From: Coxiellaceae bacterium
GTDB taxonomy: Bacteria; Pseudomonadota; Gammaproteobacteria; Coxiellales; Coxiellaceae
Direction of reading: 5' to 3'
DNA length: 64,000 bases
Assembly: GCA_029210045.1 (NCBI GenBank)
Contig: JARGNX010000004.1
Coordinates: 1 to 64,000, forward strand
A program made the translations under genes and the position numbers. Shown here in pieces: positions 17,044 through 24,679 of the stretch. Below the pieces are notes generated by a model. That model made no database searches. It saw nothing but the letters and a program-made list of their open reading frames with translations, and had not been told where the DNA came from. Within the stretch, counting starts at the first letter, position 1, and every line of letters begins with the position of its first letter.

Positions 17044-17382
17044 ATGAGTAATGCAGCAGAGTGGTTGGATAAGTTGGAGCGGATACGTCCGGTAGTGCAG
17101 GCTAGAGCCAGTGAGGTAAAAGTTGAAATAGATGAAGCAAAGGTGCCGGTTGAAACGGGCCCAGGCGGTGGTGTGTCTGTGGCTGATTTGAATCAGAGGT
17201 TGTTGCAACTAAAGGGGCAGCTTCTGCAGGTAGTGGACCTGATAAAACAATATCAGCATCTTGCGGATGAAGATGCAGATTTAACCCCGGGTGATATTGA
17301 TAGTCTTGAGGTGTTATTTGGAAGTCTTCAGACTGATGGCATTGAGCTGCCCTCTGAAAGTCCATCCCCTGCTATGTTTTAA
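17044..17382 (+). CDS. Orphan small helical protein (insert gene 4)
   Basis: A 112-residue acidic protein without the Cys cluster of its three neighbours. Helical stretches are SNAAEWLDKLERIRP and VADLNQRLLQLKGQLLQVV, separated by a Gly-rich hinge (TGPGGG). A second hinge leads to an acidic Pro/Ser-rich tail. The VADLNQRL region resembles VADFNALM of insert gene 2, which hints at common descent. The ATG is preceded by GAGAGAAAG and lies 20 bp after insert gene 3, so these two are probably co-translated. It converges with rimM, 19 bp away. Function is unknown. Confidence 0.6.
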   Translation: MSNAAEWLDKLERIRPVVQARASEVKVEIDEAKVPVETGPGGGVSVADLNQRLLQLKGQLLQVVDLIKQYQHLADEDADLTPGDIDSLEVLFGSLQTDGIELPSESPSPAMF

Positions 17383-17401
17383 TGTGCGCATCAACGCCTA
17401 T

Positions 17402-17911
17402 CTAGTAATCGGGATCCCAGTCAGCGGTAATTTGCTTGCTTTTGATATCGATACTGATAATCACGCCTTTGGTGTGAGGAATAAGGTGGCGCTTGCCGCC
17501 TTTTTTTGTTGCTTCAATAACAAATACATCGTTCGAGCCAGTTTCCAGCATATGGTCGACGATGCCGAGGCTGGTGCCATCAGGTGTTTTGATTTCACAG
17601 CCAACGAGGTCAGACCAATAATATTCATCTTCTTCGGTGGGGGTGAGTAAGTCACGCTCGATCCATACTTCTTGATTGACGCGTAACTTGGCATGCTCGG
17701 GGCTATCGCAATCGCTGAACTTTACCAAGATATGTTTGCCGTGGCGTTTGCAGCCCTCGACGGATAAAGTTTGCCATTGACCACGAATTTTCGTGTGCCA
17801 GTCTGGGTAATCAATGATGTTATCAACGGGATCGGTGTAGGAGTGGACTCTAAGCCAGCCATGAACCCCATAGGCACTACCTAGTTTACCGATAGCTATT
17901 GGGTGCTTCAT
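17402..17911 (-). CDS. rimM: Ribosome maturation factor RimM
   Basis: An assembly factor of the 30S subunit that acts on the S19 and 16S rRNA head region. It has 169 residues, the normal size. An N-terminal RimM domain (IAIGKLGSAYGVHGWLRVHS) is followed by a PRC-barrel (DLVGCEIKTPDGTSLG, then VFVIEATKKGGKRHLIPHTK). It lies 14 bp downstream of rpsP, as usual. trmD, normally next, is displaced by 2.4 kb. The four insert genes converge on its 3' end. Confidence 0.95.
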   Translation of the reverse strand: MKHPIAIGKLGSAYGVHGWLRVHSYTDPVDNIIDYPDWHTKIRGQWQTLSVEGCKRHGKHILVKFSDCDSPEHAKLRVNQEVWIERDLLTPTEEDEYYWSDLVGCEIKTPDGTSLGIVDHMLETGSNDVFVIEATKKGGKRHLIPHTKGVIISIDIKSKQITADWDPDY

Positions 17912-17925
17912 GACCGGCCGAACAA

Positions 17926-18318
17926 TTATTTAGAGTCGTCGCTATCAGCTTCCGCTGCAGGTGCTTGCGCATCTTCAGCAGGGGCTTCGGCTGGGGCTTC
18001 TGAATCTTCAGCTTTTTCAGCCTTCTTAACTGGCTGTTTATGCTCTGGTTTTTCACGTACGACAGCGGCAGTTAAACCTTTGTCGAATTGTTTGATTAAG
18101 CTAGCAACGCGCTCAGATGGCTGGGCACCAGTGTTTAACCAGTAGTCTAGACGCTCTTTGTTAAGCTCTAAACGAGTGGCTTGGCCTTGGGCAACTGGGT
18201 TATAGAAGCCCAATTGTTCGATGTTGCGTCCATCGCGTGGACTGCGTTTGTCTGCGGCAACCACATGATAAAATGGTTTTTTCTTTGAGCCGCCACGCGC
18301 TAAGCGAATAACTACCAT
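17926..18318 (-). CDS. rpsP: 30S ribosomal protein S16 with extended tail
   Basis: A small-subunit ribosomal protein. The first 80 residues are typical S16 ([20 protein letters not shown], then [12 protein letters not shown]). At 130 residues it is about 45-50 longer than E. coli S16 (82). The extra C-terminus is low-complexity, rich in Ala, Glu, Pro, Lys and Asp ([20 protein letters not shown]) and ends in an acidic stretch. Such tails are known in some S16 lineages. It heads the partial operon rpsP-rimM. GAGGGTG precedes the ATG. Confidence 0.95.
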   Translation of the reverse strand: MVVIRLARGGSKKKPFYHVVAADKRSPRDGRNIEQLGFYNPVAQGQATRLELNKERLDYWLNTGAQPSERVASLIKQFDKGLTAAVVREKPEHKQPVKKAEKAEDSEAPAEAPAEDAQAPAAEADSDDSK

Positions 18319-18480
18319 GGTCTATTACACCCTCTAAATTCAATAAGAGCGCTATTCTACGCAATTTATTAACAAGATGGAAGTGCTGTAGAGGATTTTA
18401 ATCGGGGGGCTTCATATTGGCTTAAGCTGGTATGTGTAGTATGTCGATGTATTACAGAATAATAAAGTGAGTTGTATTTT

Positions 18481-19509
18481 ATGCGGAAGCTATCGACAGA
18501 AAGGCTTAAAGCAAGAAATTTATTATTGGCGCTGAATCGAGCGTCATTATTTAGAGGGACAGATATGATGGGGGTACCGCTTGCCTCTGATCTTAGTAGA
18601 TTTATCGATAGAAGTGCACCACATTTTATGAACTATACGCTGAAGAATAAGTATGGCGAAGTGTTGCGACAAAATAAATTGACTGTCAGTGCTGGCTGGG
18701 ATGCATTAAAACCAACAGATATGGTGTCGCGTATGACAGTGACACAACTGATTTCTACAGATAGTAGGGTTGATGGCGAGGTTCTTTTACAACAAATTGA
18801 AGTGGTGGTGGCCACCAAAGCCACTATTGATTCAACACAGGATTTTGACCATACCACTCCGACCAGTTGTGATAAAGTTAAGGGTGAAGCCTGTTTGTTT
18901 GTAATGAAGCTTAGGATGAAATTTTTACCTGACGGCAGTCATGAATTAGAGATAGAGCATCAAGGTGTGCATCCAGACCTGAGACAGCGTGGGTTAATGA
19001 AGCGCTCAACGGTAATGGCATTGTTAGAATTGTTTAATTGTTATGGTGATATGCCGGTGACAAATCATGCGATTCATCCCGCTACAGCATTATTTTTTGC
19101 AACTACTGATGAGCAACGTGCCGAAGTTAAAGCGCAGGCTCATTTATTTGGAGGTGCACCAGTGGCACATGGTGAAGTAGTGTGTGGTGCAAGTGGTGGT
19201 GATGTGCGAGATGATGCTGATAGTGATGCTGCCAGTGATGGTGACAGTACTCGTGCACAGTTTGAGATTCCATGTCAACGAGGGATGGAATGTGAAGCCA
19301 GTCTTAATGATTTATTGACTTACCATTGTGCGTGTTTAGACATTCCATTTTATCCAGGCAAGGTAGTGGCAGCAAGGTTGGGCGATGTCGGGATGTTTAT
19401 GCCAATTGGAATGGAGGGTTGTCGTGCACAAATATTATGCCTTGAGGCTGTGAAAGCTGTTGAAGTAATGGGCGGTGATATGTTTAGGCGTGCTGCACCT
19501 TCGGCTTAG
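18481..19509 (+). CDS. Hypothetical protein, weakly GNAT-like
   Basis: A 342-residue protein from the ATG at 18481 (MRKLSTERLK); a TTG at 18472 adds three residues. No family is certain. The stretch IEHQGVHPDLRQRGLMKRST with a following helix resembles motif A of GNAT acetyltransferases (strand, V-x-P-x-x-R, R-x-x-G), but the second glycine of the usual Q/R-x-x-G-x-G/A is Met. A low-complexity acidic linker rich in Asp, Ala and Ser (near residue 245) separates a C-terminal portion with several cysteines. It has no signal peptide or membrane helix. It converges with the L,D-transpeptidase gene and overlaps it by 4 bp. It stands alone downstream of the ribosomal operon. Confidence 0.55.
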   Translation: MRKLSTERLKARNLLLALNRASLFRGTDMMGVPLASDLSRFIDRSAPHFMNYTLKNKYGEVLRQNKLTVSAGWDALKPTDMVSRMTVTQLISTDSRVDGEVLLQQIEVVVATKATIDSTQDFDHTTPTSCDKVKGEACLFVMKLRMKFLPDGSHELEIEHQGVHPDLRQRGLMKRSTVMALLELFNCYGDMPVTNHAIHPATALFFATTDEQRAEVKAQAHLFGGAPVAHGEVVCGASGGDVRDDADSDAASDGDSTRAQFEIPCQRGMECEASLNDLLTYHCACLDIPFYPGKVVAARLGDVGMFMPIGMEGCRAQILCLEAVKAVEVMGGDMFRRAAPSA

Positions 19510-20681
19510 AGTTTATTATAAATATCTTTAGCGAATTCAACATGCCCTTGATCATCAACCCAGGCCGTAATGTAGGTTAAATAAATCGGGATCTCTTGTT
19601 TAAGACGAAAGTGTTTGGTTTTGCCGCTTTGCATAGCAATGCTCGCTTTTTGCTGACTGGCTTCTGAATTTTGTGATATCAAATATTGGTATAACATGAG
19701 CGGCTTTTCTAATCGGACGCAACCATGACTGAAGTTCCGTTGGTCGCGACTGAATAATGATTTGGCTTGTGTGTCATGTAAGTAAACGTCGTGTTCATTG
19801 GGGAAAATAAATTTCACCATACCAAGCGCATTTTTTTCACCGGGGTCTTGTGACAGTAAATAGGGAAGGTCTTTTTTTCCCGTATATTGCTGCCAATCAA
19901 TTAACGCGGGATCTATGACTGTATCTTTTTGCCAATTTTTATAAACAGTGAGATCGTTTTCCACTAAATAGTTTGGGTCTTTAGCAACGGCATGCACGAT
20001 TTCGCGCTCAGTAATATTGCGAGGCACGTTCCATGCAGGATTTACCACGATAGTTTTTAGTGATGAGGTTAATTCAGGTGTCGGCCACTTGGGTTGTCCT
20101 ACAACTACTCTCATGGATAGTACGGACTGTTTATCTTTAACCACATTCAGTTGATAGCTAGGGACATTAACATGAATATATTGATCGTTTGGCAATGAGG
20201 GGATTTTTGCCCAGCGTTTCATGCTATCGAGCAATTGAGTGATGCGCTGATAGGGAGTTATGTTTAAAGCTTCGATTGTTTGCTTGCCAATAACGCCGGT
20301 GGTATCAATGCCATGCCTCCCCTGAAAACGTTTGATTGCCATGACTACCTGGGGTGAGTAGCTAGTATTTACATCTTTATTGTTGTGATGCAGGTCGCCC
20401 AATAGTTGCAGGCGTTGCTTAATGGCTGGAATTTGGTTTGATTGTTTGCCGGGTCTGATGGCGTTGTGATAGGGGATTTGTGGCCAGGTGTGTTGGGCTA
20501 GGCGTTCATAGCGAGGTAACACGGCATATATTTTGCGTACTTGAGGGTTGCTGCTGGATTTGGCGAGTTGTTTGTATTCTTTGTTGGACTGCAGTCCCCT
20601 AGTAGCACAACCAGTCAGGGTGATTGAAAAAATGAATAAAAACAATGTGATAACTATTTTCCGTGCCATCTGCTTATCCAT
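19506..20681 (-). CDS. L,D-transpeptidase lipoprotein with peptidoglycan-binding domain
   Basis: A YcbB/LdtD-like enzyme that makes 3-3 crosslinks or links proteins to peptidoglycan in the periplasm. An N-terminal hydrophobic segment ends in the lipobox LTGC, so it is probably a lipoprotein, unlike the membrane-anchored E. coli LdtD. A PG_binding_1 domain follows (VVMAIKRFQGRHGIDTTGVI), then the YkuD catalytic domain, with VVGQPKWPTPEL and the active-site signature HDTQAKSLF followed by SHGCVRL, which holds the nucleophilic Cys. I gave the start as the ATG at 20681; the ATG at 20669 (MARKIV), which follows GGATAAG, is equally possible. The catalytic residues are intact. Confidence 0.9.
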   Translation of the reverse strand: MDKQMARKIVITLFLFIFSITLTGCATRGLQSNKEYKQLAKSSSNPQVRKIYAVLPRYERLAQHTWPQIPYHNAIRPGKQSNQIPAIKQRLQLLGDLHHNNKDVNTSYSPQVVMAIKRFQGRHGIDTTGVIGKQTIEALNITPYQRITQLLDSMKRWAKIPSLPNDQYIHVNVPSYQLNVVKDKQSVLSMRVVVGQPKWPTPELTSSLKTIVVNPAWNVPRNITEREIVHAVAKDPNYLVENDLTVYKNWQKDTVIDPALIDWQQYTGKKDLPYLLSQDPGEKNALGMVKFIFPNEHDVYLHDTQAKSLFSRDQRNFSHGCVRLEKPLMLYQYLISQNSEASQQKASIAMQSGKTKHFRLKQEIPIYLTYITAWVDDQGHVEFAKDIYNKL

Positions 20682-20787
20682 GTGGGTTAAATTGTACAAA
20701 TTCAATATAGTAAGTGTTTGTTTAAAATTCAAACATATAGCGAATATCTGTGTTGGTCATTAGCGCTTATTTTGATATAGTTGCCGC

Positions 20788-21750
20788 ATGAAAATTGGAC
20801 AATTAAATCTGCAATCCTCATTAATTCAAGCACCTTTAGCGGGTTACAGCTGTGCGCCTATGCGGGTGCTTGCTGAGCAATGGGGGCAGCCGGGATTTTG
20901 TTGTACTGAAATGCTATCAGCGAAACATATTTATTCGGGTGCTAAACAAAAGCCACGCTATCAATATAAAGACCCTAGTGAGGGTTTGTTGTGTGTGCAA
21001 TTGTCGGGGAGTGATGCTGAGCATGTGGTGCCGGCAATAGCGACGGTTACTGGTTGGGGGGCAGATTTAATTGATCTGAATTGTGGTTGCCCGATGCCAA
21101 AGATTCGTAAGAAAACATGCGGTTCGCAATTGTTACAACAACCGGAGTGCTTATATCGGTTAGTGGCAGCTATGAAACAAGCCAGTAATGTGCCCGTGAT
21201 GATAAAAATTCGGGTAGATGGTCGCAGTGGTGATCGGTTTAATCATGAGGTGGCTCATGCGGTTGAGCAAGGCGGTGCGGATGTTATTTCCGTGCATGGT
21301 CGTCATTGGACTGAGCGTTATGATGTTGAGTGTTCGTTGGATGATATTGCTGAAATCAAATCACATATCAGTATTCCGGTGATTGGTAATGGTGATGTAT
21401 GCGATGCATTATCGGCGAAGCGTTTAGTGGATCATACACAGTGTGATGGTGTGATGATCGCACGTGCCGCCGTGGGGCAGCCGTGGTTGTTTGCACAAAT
21501 TAAAGCGGAGTTGAAAGGCGAAGCATTTAAGCTGCCAACACTTGCCGAACGCGGCGAGATGCTGTTGCAACATGTGCGCGGTTTGATTGCGCTAGAAACC
21601 GAAAAGCCAGCGTTATTGCAATCGCGTAAGCTCGCGAAATATTATGCGCGCGGTGATTTGCCATCAGAGCAACTTATGCCATTTTTTAATGTTTGTCGCT
21701 ATGATGAACTAAACAATTTAGTGATCCGATATTTTTTGACCGGTCTCTAG
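20788..21750 (+). CDS. tRNA-dihydrouridine synthase family protein
   Basis: An FMN enzyme that reduces uridines in tRNA D-loops. The 320-residue TIM-barrel protein shows APLAGYSCAPMR (N-terminal FMN contact), the catalytic-cysteine region DLNCGCPMPKIRKKTCGS, KIRVDGRSG, VISVHGRHWTERY, PVIGNGDV and DGVMIARAAVGQPWLF. The pattern is closer to the DusB type than to DusA, but I do not assign a subtype. The ATG lies 55 bp after the TAG-bearing gap from the divergent L,D-transpeptidase gene. Its 3' end overlaps the convergent nucleotidyltransferase gene by 33 bp. Confidence 0.9.
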   Translation: MKIGQLNLQSSLIQAPLAGYSCAPMRVLAEQWGQPGFCCTEMLSAKHIYSGAKQKPRYQYKDPSEGLLCVQLSGSDAEHVVPAIATVTGWGADLIDLNCGCPMPKIRKKTCGSQLLQQPECLYRLVAAMKQASNVPVMIKIRVDGRSGDRFNHEVAHAVEQGGADVISVHGRHWTERYDVECSLDDIAEIKSHISIPVIGNGDVCDALSAKRLVDHTQCDGVMIARAAVGQPWLFAQIKAELKGEAFKLPTLAERGEMLLQHVRGLIALETEKPALLQSRKLAKYYARGDLPSEQLMPFFNVCRYDELNNLVIRYFLTGL

Positions 21751-22014
21751 AATATGCTGTTGAAATTCAGGTGTGATGCGATGCCAATCGATAAGGTCGA
21801 TTTTAAACGGTATATCACTATCGGCAAATTTTTCGTCTAAAGTGGATAAAGCAAGCAGTGGTATTTTTTCATTGCAATCTACAGCCACATCAAAATCCGA
21901 ATATTGTTGTGCTGTACCCGCAACGCGAGAACCAAAAGCATAAATGGTCGGGGTATTGATTTCTTGCTTAATGGTATGCAAAATCCATTGCAGATGTTCA
22001 TCCTTAATGTCCAC
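21718..22014 (-). CDS. MNT-type nucleotidyltransferase
   Basis: A minimal nucleotidyltransferase of 98 residues. The signature GSRVAGTAQQYSDFDVAV supplies the GSxxxG and DxD catalytic elements, and a third acidic strand (FKIDLIDW) completes the metal site. It starts with GTG and overlaps the upstream HEPN-like gene by 11 bp, so the two are co-translated. In HEPN/MNT systems the MNT partner often AMPylates and silences the HEPN RNase. Its 3' end runs 33 bp into the convergent Dus gene. Confidence 0.88.
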   Translation of the reverse strand: MDIKDEHLQWILHTIKQEINTPTIYAFGSRVAGTAQQYSDFDVAVDCNEKIPLLALSTLDEKFADSDIPFKIDLIDWHRITPEFQQHILETGQKISDH

Positions 22015-22264
22015 TCACTTTTTCCTTAAGTTTTTCTAGTAGGTATTGTGCTTCTGGTAAAAAATTGACAGCGACTAGGTAGGTTTCTTCGGCAGTATCT
22101 TCATTATAGGTGTGTGTTGTTAAGTTCCGGGCTTTGTGAGGCTTAAAGCTGTATTCAAAACGTTGGATGGTTGCGTCACGAATGAATTCATCTTTAGGTT
22201 CTTCTAAAGCTTTTTGTAGCGAGTTTAACGCTTTTTCTAGTGGGTCGAGTATTAAGGTTTTCAT
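22004..22264 (-). CDS. HEPN-like (HI0074-type) protein, internally shortened
   Basis: The partner of the adjacent MNT protein. HI0074-type nucleotidyltransferase-substrate-binding proteins usually have about 135-145 residues; this one has 86. It begins with the usual helix (LEKALNSLQKALEEP) and IQRFEYSF, then jumps directly to ARNLTTHTYNEDTAEE, which carries the RNxxxH HEPN motif. About 45-50 central residues (normally the FELAWK to EDRN section) are missing in frame. It may be a degenerate remnant or a compact variant. The start ATG follows GGAGAG. It lies 11 bp after ffh on the same strand. Confidence 0.8.
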   Translation of the reverse strand: MKTLILDPLEKALNSLQKALEEPKDEFIRDATIQRFEYSFKPHKARNLTTHTYNEDTAEETYLVAVNFLPEAQYLLEKLKEKVSGH

Positions 22265-22275
22265 GAAAATCTCTC

Positions 22276-23664
22276 CTACATAAAATCTTTAGGTAGCTTG
22301 TCGAGTAGCTCTGGAGGAATTTGACCTTGCATTTGTTTTAATTGATTCATGCGCTTGGCCATCTTACCGCCTTTCATTTTCTTCATCATTTTTTGCATCT
22401 GCGTAAATTGCTTTAGCAGTTTATTGAGGTCTTGGATCGTAGTGCCCGAGCCTTTGGTGATACGCTGTTTGCGTGAGCCATTAATCAATGCTGGGAACTT
22501 ACGTTCTTTTTTTGTCATCGAGTTAATCATCGCTTCCATTTTCTTTAATAATGACTCATCCATTAAGCCGGCAGCGCCTTTAGGCATTTGCGGCATATTG
22601 GGTAGTTTGCCTAGCAATGATTTCATGCCACCCATGTTGTTCATTTGTTGTAGCTGATCACGAAAGTCATTAAAGTCAAAGCTCTTACCTTTCTTGATTT
22701 TTTTATTCAGTTTTTCGGCAGCTTTGCGGTCTATTTTCTTTTCGGCTTCTTCTACCAGGCTAACGATATCGCCCATGCCCAGAATGCGTGACGCAATCCG
22801 TTTGGGATGGAAAGGTTCAAGCCCATCAATTTTTTCGCCAGTACCAATAAATTTAATCGGTTGGCCGGTAATAATGCGCATCGATAAGGCGGCACCACCA
22901 CGGCTATCACCATCGGTTTTGGTGAGTACAGTACCGGTAATGCCAACGGCTTCATGGAATGCTTTAGCTGTATTGGCCGCATCTTGACCGGCCATGCTAT
23001 CAACTACCAATAAGGTTTCTGTTGGTTGCGCAATTTTATGAATTTGCTTTAATTCTTCCATTAACTCTTGGTCGAGATGTAAGCGACCGGCGGTATCGAT
23101 AAATAGCACGTCAATAAATTGCAGTTTAGCTTCTTTAATCGCCGCTTTAACAATATCTTTGGGTTTTTGTTTTGGATTGCTTGGGAAACACGTTACATCG
23201 ATTTGCTTGGCGAGTGTTTCCAGTTGGTCGATCGCCGCAGGGCGGTAAACATCTGCTGATACCAGCATCACCTTTTTTTTCTTTTCTTGCTTGAGCCAGT
23301 TGGCCAATTTAGCGGTGGTAGTGGTTTTACCCGAACCTTGCAGACCTGCCATCAAGATGATTGCTGGCGGCTCAGTGCTGAGGTTTAGTTCGGCATTATC
23401 GCCGCCTAATACATCCGTCAGTTGGTCATTAACGATTTTAACTAGCGCTTCACCTGGGCGAATGCTTTTCATTACCTCTTGACCTAAAGCGGCCTCTTTT
23501 ACCTGGTCAGTAAAGGTTTTAACTACGTCCAGGGCCACATCGGCTTCAAGTAGTGCCTTACGCACTTCGCGCAATGTGTCCTCAATGTTCTTTTCGGTCA
23601 GTCTGCCGATGCCGCGTAATTGGTTGACGGTATTGGATAAGCGTTCACTAAGGCTATTAAACAT
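22276..23664 (-). CDS. ffh: Signal recognition particle protein Ffh
   Basis: The GTPase subunit of the bacterial SRP; it binds signal sequences and 4.5S RNA and docks with FtsY. The 462-residue protein has an N domain (1-85), then a G domain with P-loop GLQGSGKTTTTAKLA (from residue 107), DTAGR and TKTDGD, and a Met-rich M domain with the RNA-binding region (near GSRKQRITKGSG). The length is normal. The MNT/HEPN pair follows in the same direction with an 11-bp gap. ypjD diverges upstream, as the gene group in E. coli also has ypjD next to ffh. Confidence 0.97.
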   Translation of the reverse strand: MFNSLSERLSNTVNQLRGIGRLTEKNIEDTLREVRKALLEADVALDVVKTFTDQVKEAALGQEVMKSIRPGEALVKIVNDQLTDVLGGDNAELNLSTEPPAIILMAGLQGSGKTTTTAKLANWLKQEKKKKVMLVSADVYRPAAIDQLETLAKQIDVTCFPSNPKQKPKDIVKAAIKEAKLQFIDVLFIDTAGRLHLDQELMEELKQIHKIAQPTETLLVVDSMAGQDAANTAKAFHEAVGITGTVLTKTDGDSRGGAALSMRIITGQPIKFIGTGEKIDGLEPFHPKRIASRILGMGDIVSLVEEAEKKIDRKAAEKLNKKIKKGKSFDFNDFRDQLQQMNNMGGMKSLLGKLPNMPQMPKGAAGLMDESLLKKMEAMINSMTKKERKFPALINGSRKQRITKGSGTTIQDLNKLLKQFTQMQKMMKKMKGGKMAKRMNQLKQMQGQIPPELLDKLPKDFM

Positions 23665-23837
23665 GCGTAGGTTCCGGTTTATTAAAAGCGTGACAGGGAG
23701 GTTATCATATTATGTTGCGGCCACCAATGGCCATGTATATCTTGATTTGCAATGTCTAAATAGCGATGTTGTCTATGTGAATAGTGGTTGTTGATAGTCA
23801 TTCGCGTTTACGGAAGATAGTCGCTATACTCGAGGGC

Positions 23838-24623
23838 ATGATGATTGCATGGATTTTAATTTCAATATTGCTGTATTTTGCTGTGGGTGTTTACCAGTGG
23901 CAGATGTTGCGCCAACAAAGTGCTAACCAACGTTGGCTGGGGTTGTTATTGGCCGGTTTGGCTATTTTGGCGCAAGGTTGGTTGCTGCATCAATGGATAG
24001 ATCTCGCTGGCGGTCAAAATCTCGATATTTTTAATATGATTAGTTTGGTGCTGTGGATGGCGGCCATCTTGTTATGGCTGTTGACCCTGTTTCAGCCATT
24101 AGGTCCAATGTGGATACTCATTGCCCCATTAGTGATTATTAGTATCACCTTACGCGCGGTATTTCCTGGTTATTATATGACCGATACGCGTGCTGACCCT
24201 GAAGTATTGGCGCATATTTTGTTAACGGTTTTATTGGTAGGCGTATTTTGTGTAGCAGGTCTGCAGGCCATGGTGTTGCGTATGCAACAGTCGATGCTAA
24301 AAAGCAAAAAAGAGTGTGTATGGTTTAATCGTTTGCCCGCAATTGAAACCATGGAGCGAGTACTGTTTCAATTGTTATGGATTGGATTCGCGTTGCTGAG
24401 TATTGTCTTGATCACCAGTGTTTACAGTTATGGTGGATTGCTATTTAACAATCCGGCCGTATTGCACAAAGCTGTGATTGTGGTGCTGACCTGGTTGGTA
24501 TTTTTTATTACCTTGTTGGGGCGTTATGTATTTGGCTGGCGCGGTAAGCGCGCTGCTTTTGGTACGCTTATTTGTATGTTGGTTTTATTAGTTGTGTATT
24601 TAAGCAGCCGTTTGCTGTATTAG
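23838..24623 (+). CDS. ypjD: YpjD-family cytochrome c assembly-like membrane protein
   Basis: An inner-membrane protein of 261 residues with about eight hydrophobic helices and the CcsA/HemX-type architecture. In E. coli ypjD lies beside ffh and its function is poorly known. Conserved-looking features are the helix-rich core and LHKAVIVVLTWLVF with a histidine near the C-terminus. I chose the ATG at 23838 (MMIAW), preceded by CGAGGG. An upstream in-frame start would add 18 polar residues. The CorC-type gene follows 56 bp later, which keeps the E. coli order ffh, ypjD, yfjD. Confidence 0.85.
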   Translation: MMIAWILISILLYFAVGVYQWQMLRQQSANQRWLGLLLAGLAILAQGWLLHQWIDLAGGQNLDIFNMISLVLWMAAILLWLLTLFQPLGPMWILIAPLVIISITLRAVFPGYYMTDTRADPEVLAHILLTVLLVGVFCVAGLQAMVLRMQQSMLKSKKECVWFNRLPAIETMERVLFQLLWIGFALLSIVLITSVYSYGGLLFNNPAVLHKAVIVVLTWLVFFITLLGRYVFGWRGKRAAFGTLICMLVLLVVYLSSRLLY

Positions 24624-24679
24624 CCGCTGGGTTATTGTTATACTGAGGCCTGTTATATTTATTAGGGTGCTGACCTCCT

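Noticed and set aside
15010..17382. Prophage or integron cassette in the rpsP-trmD insert
   Set aside because: No integrase, attachment-site repeat or recombination site was found at the edges, so no mobile class is assigned.
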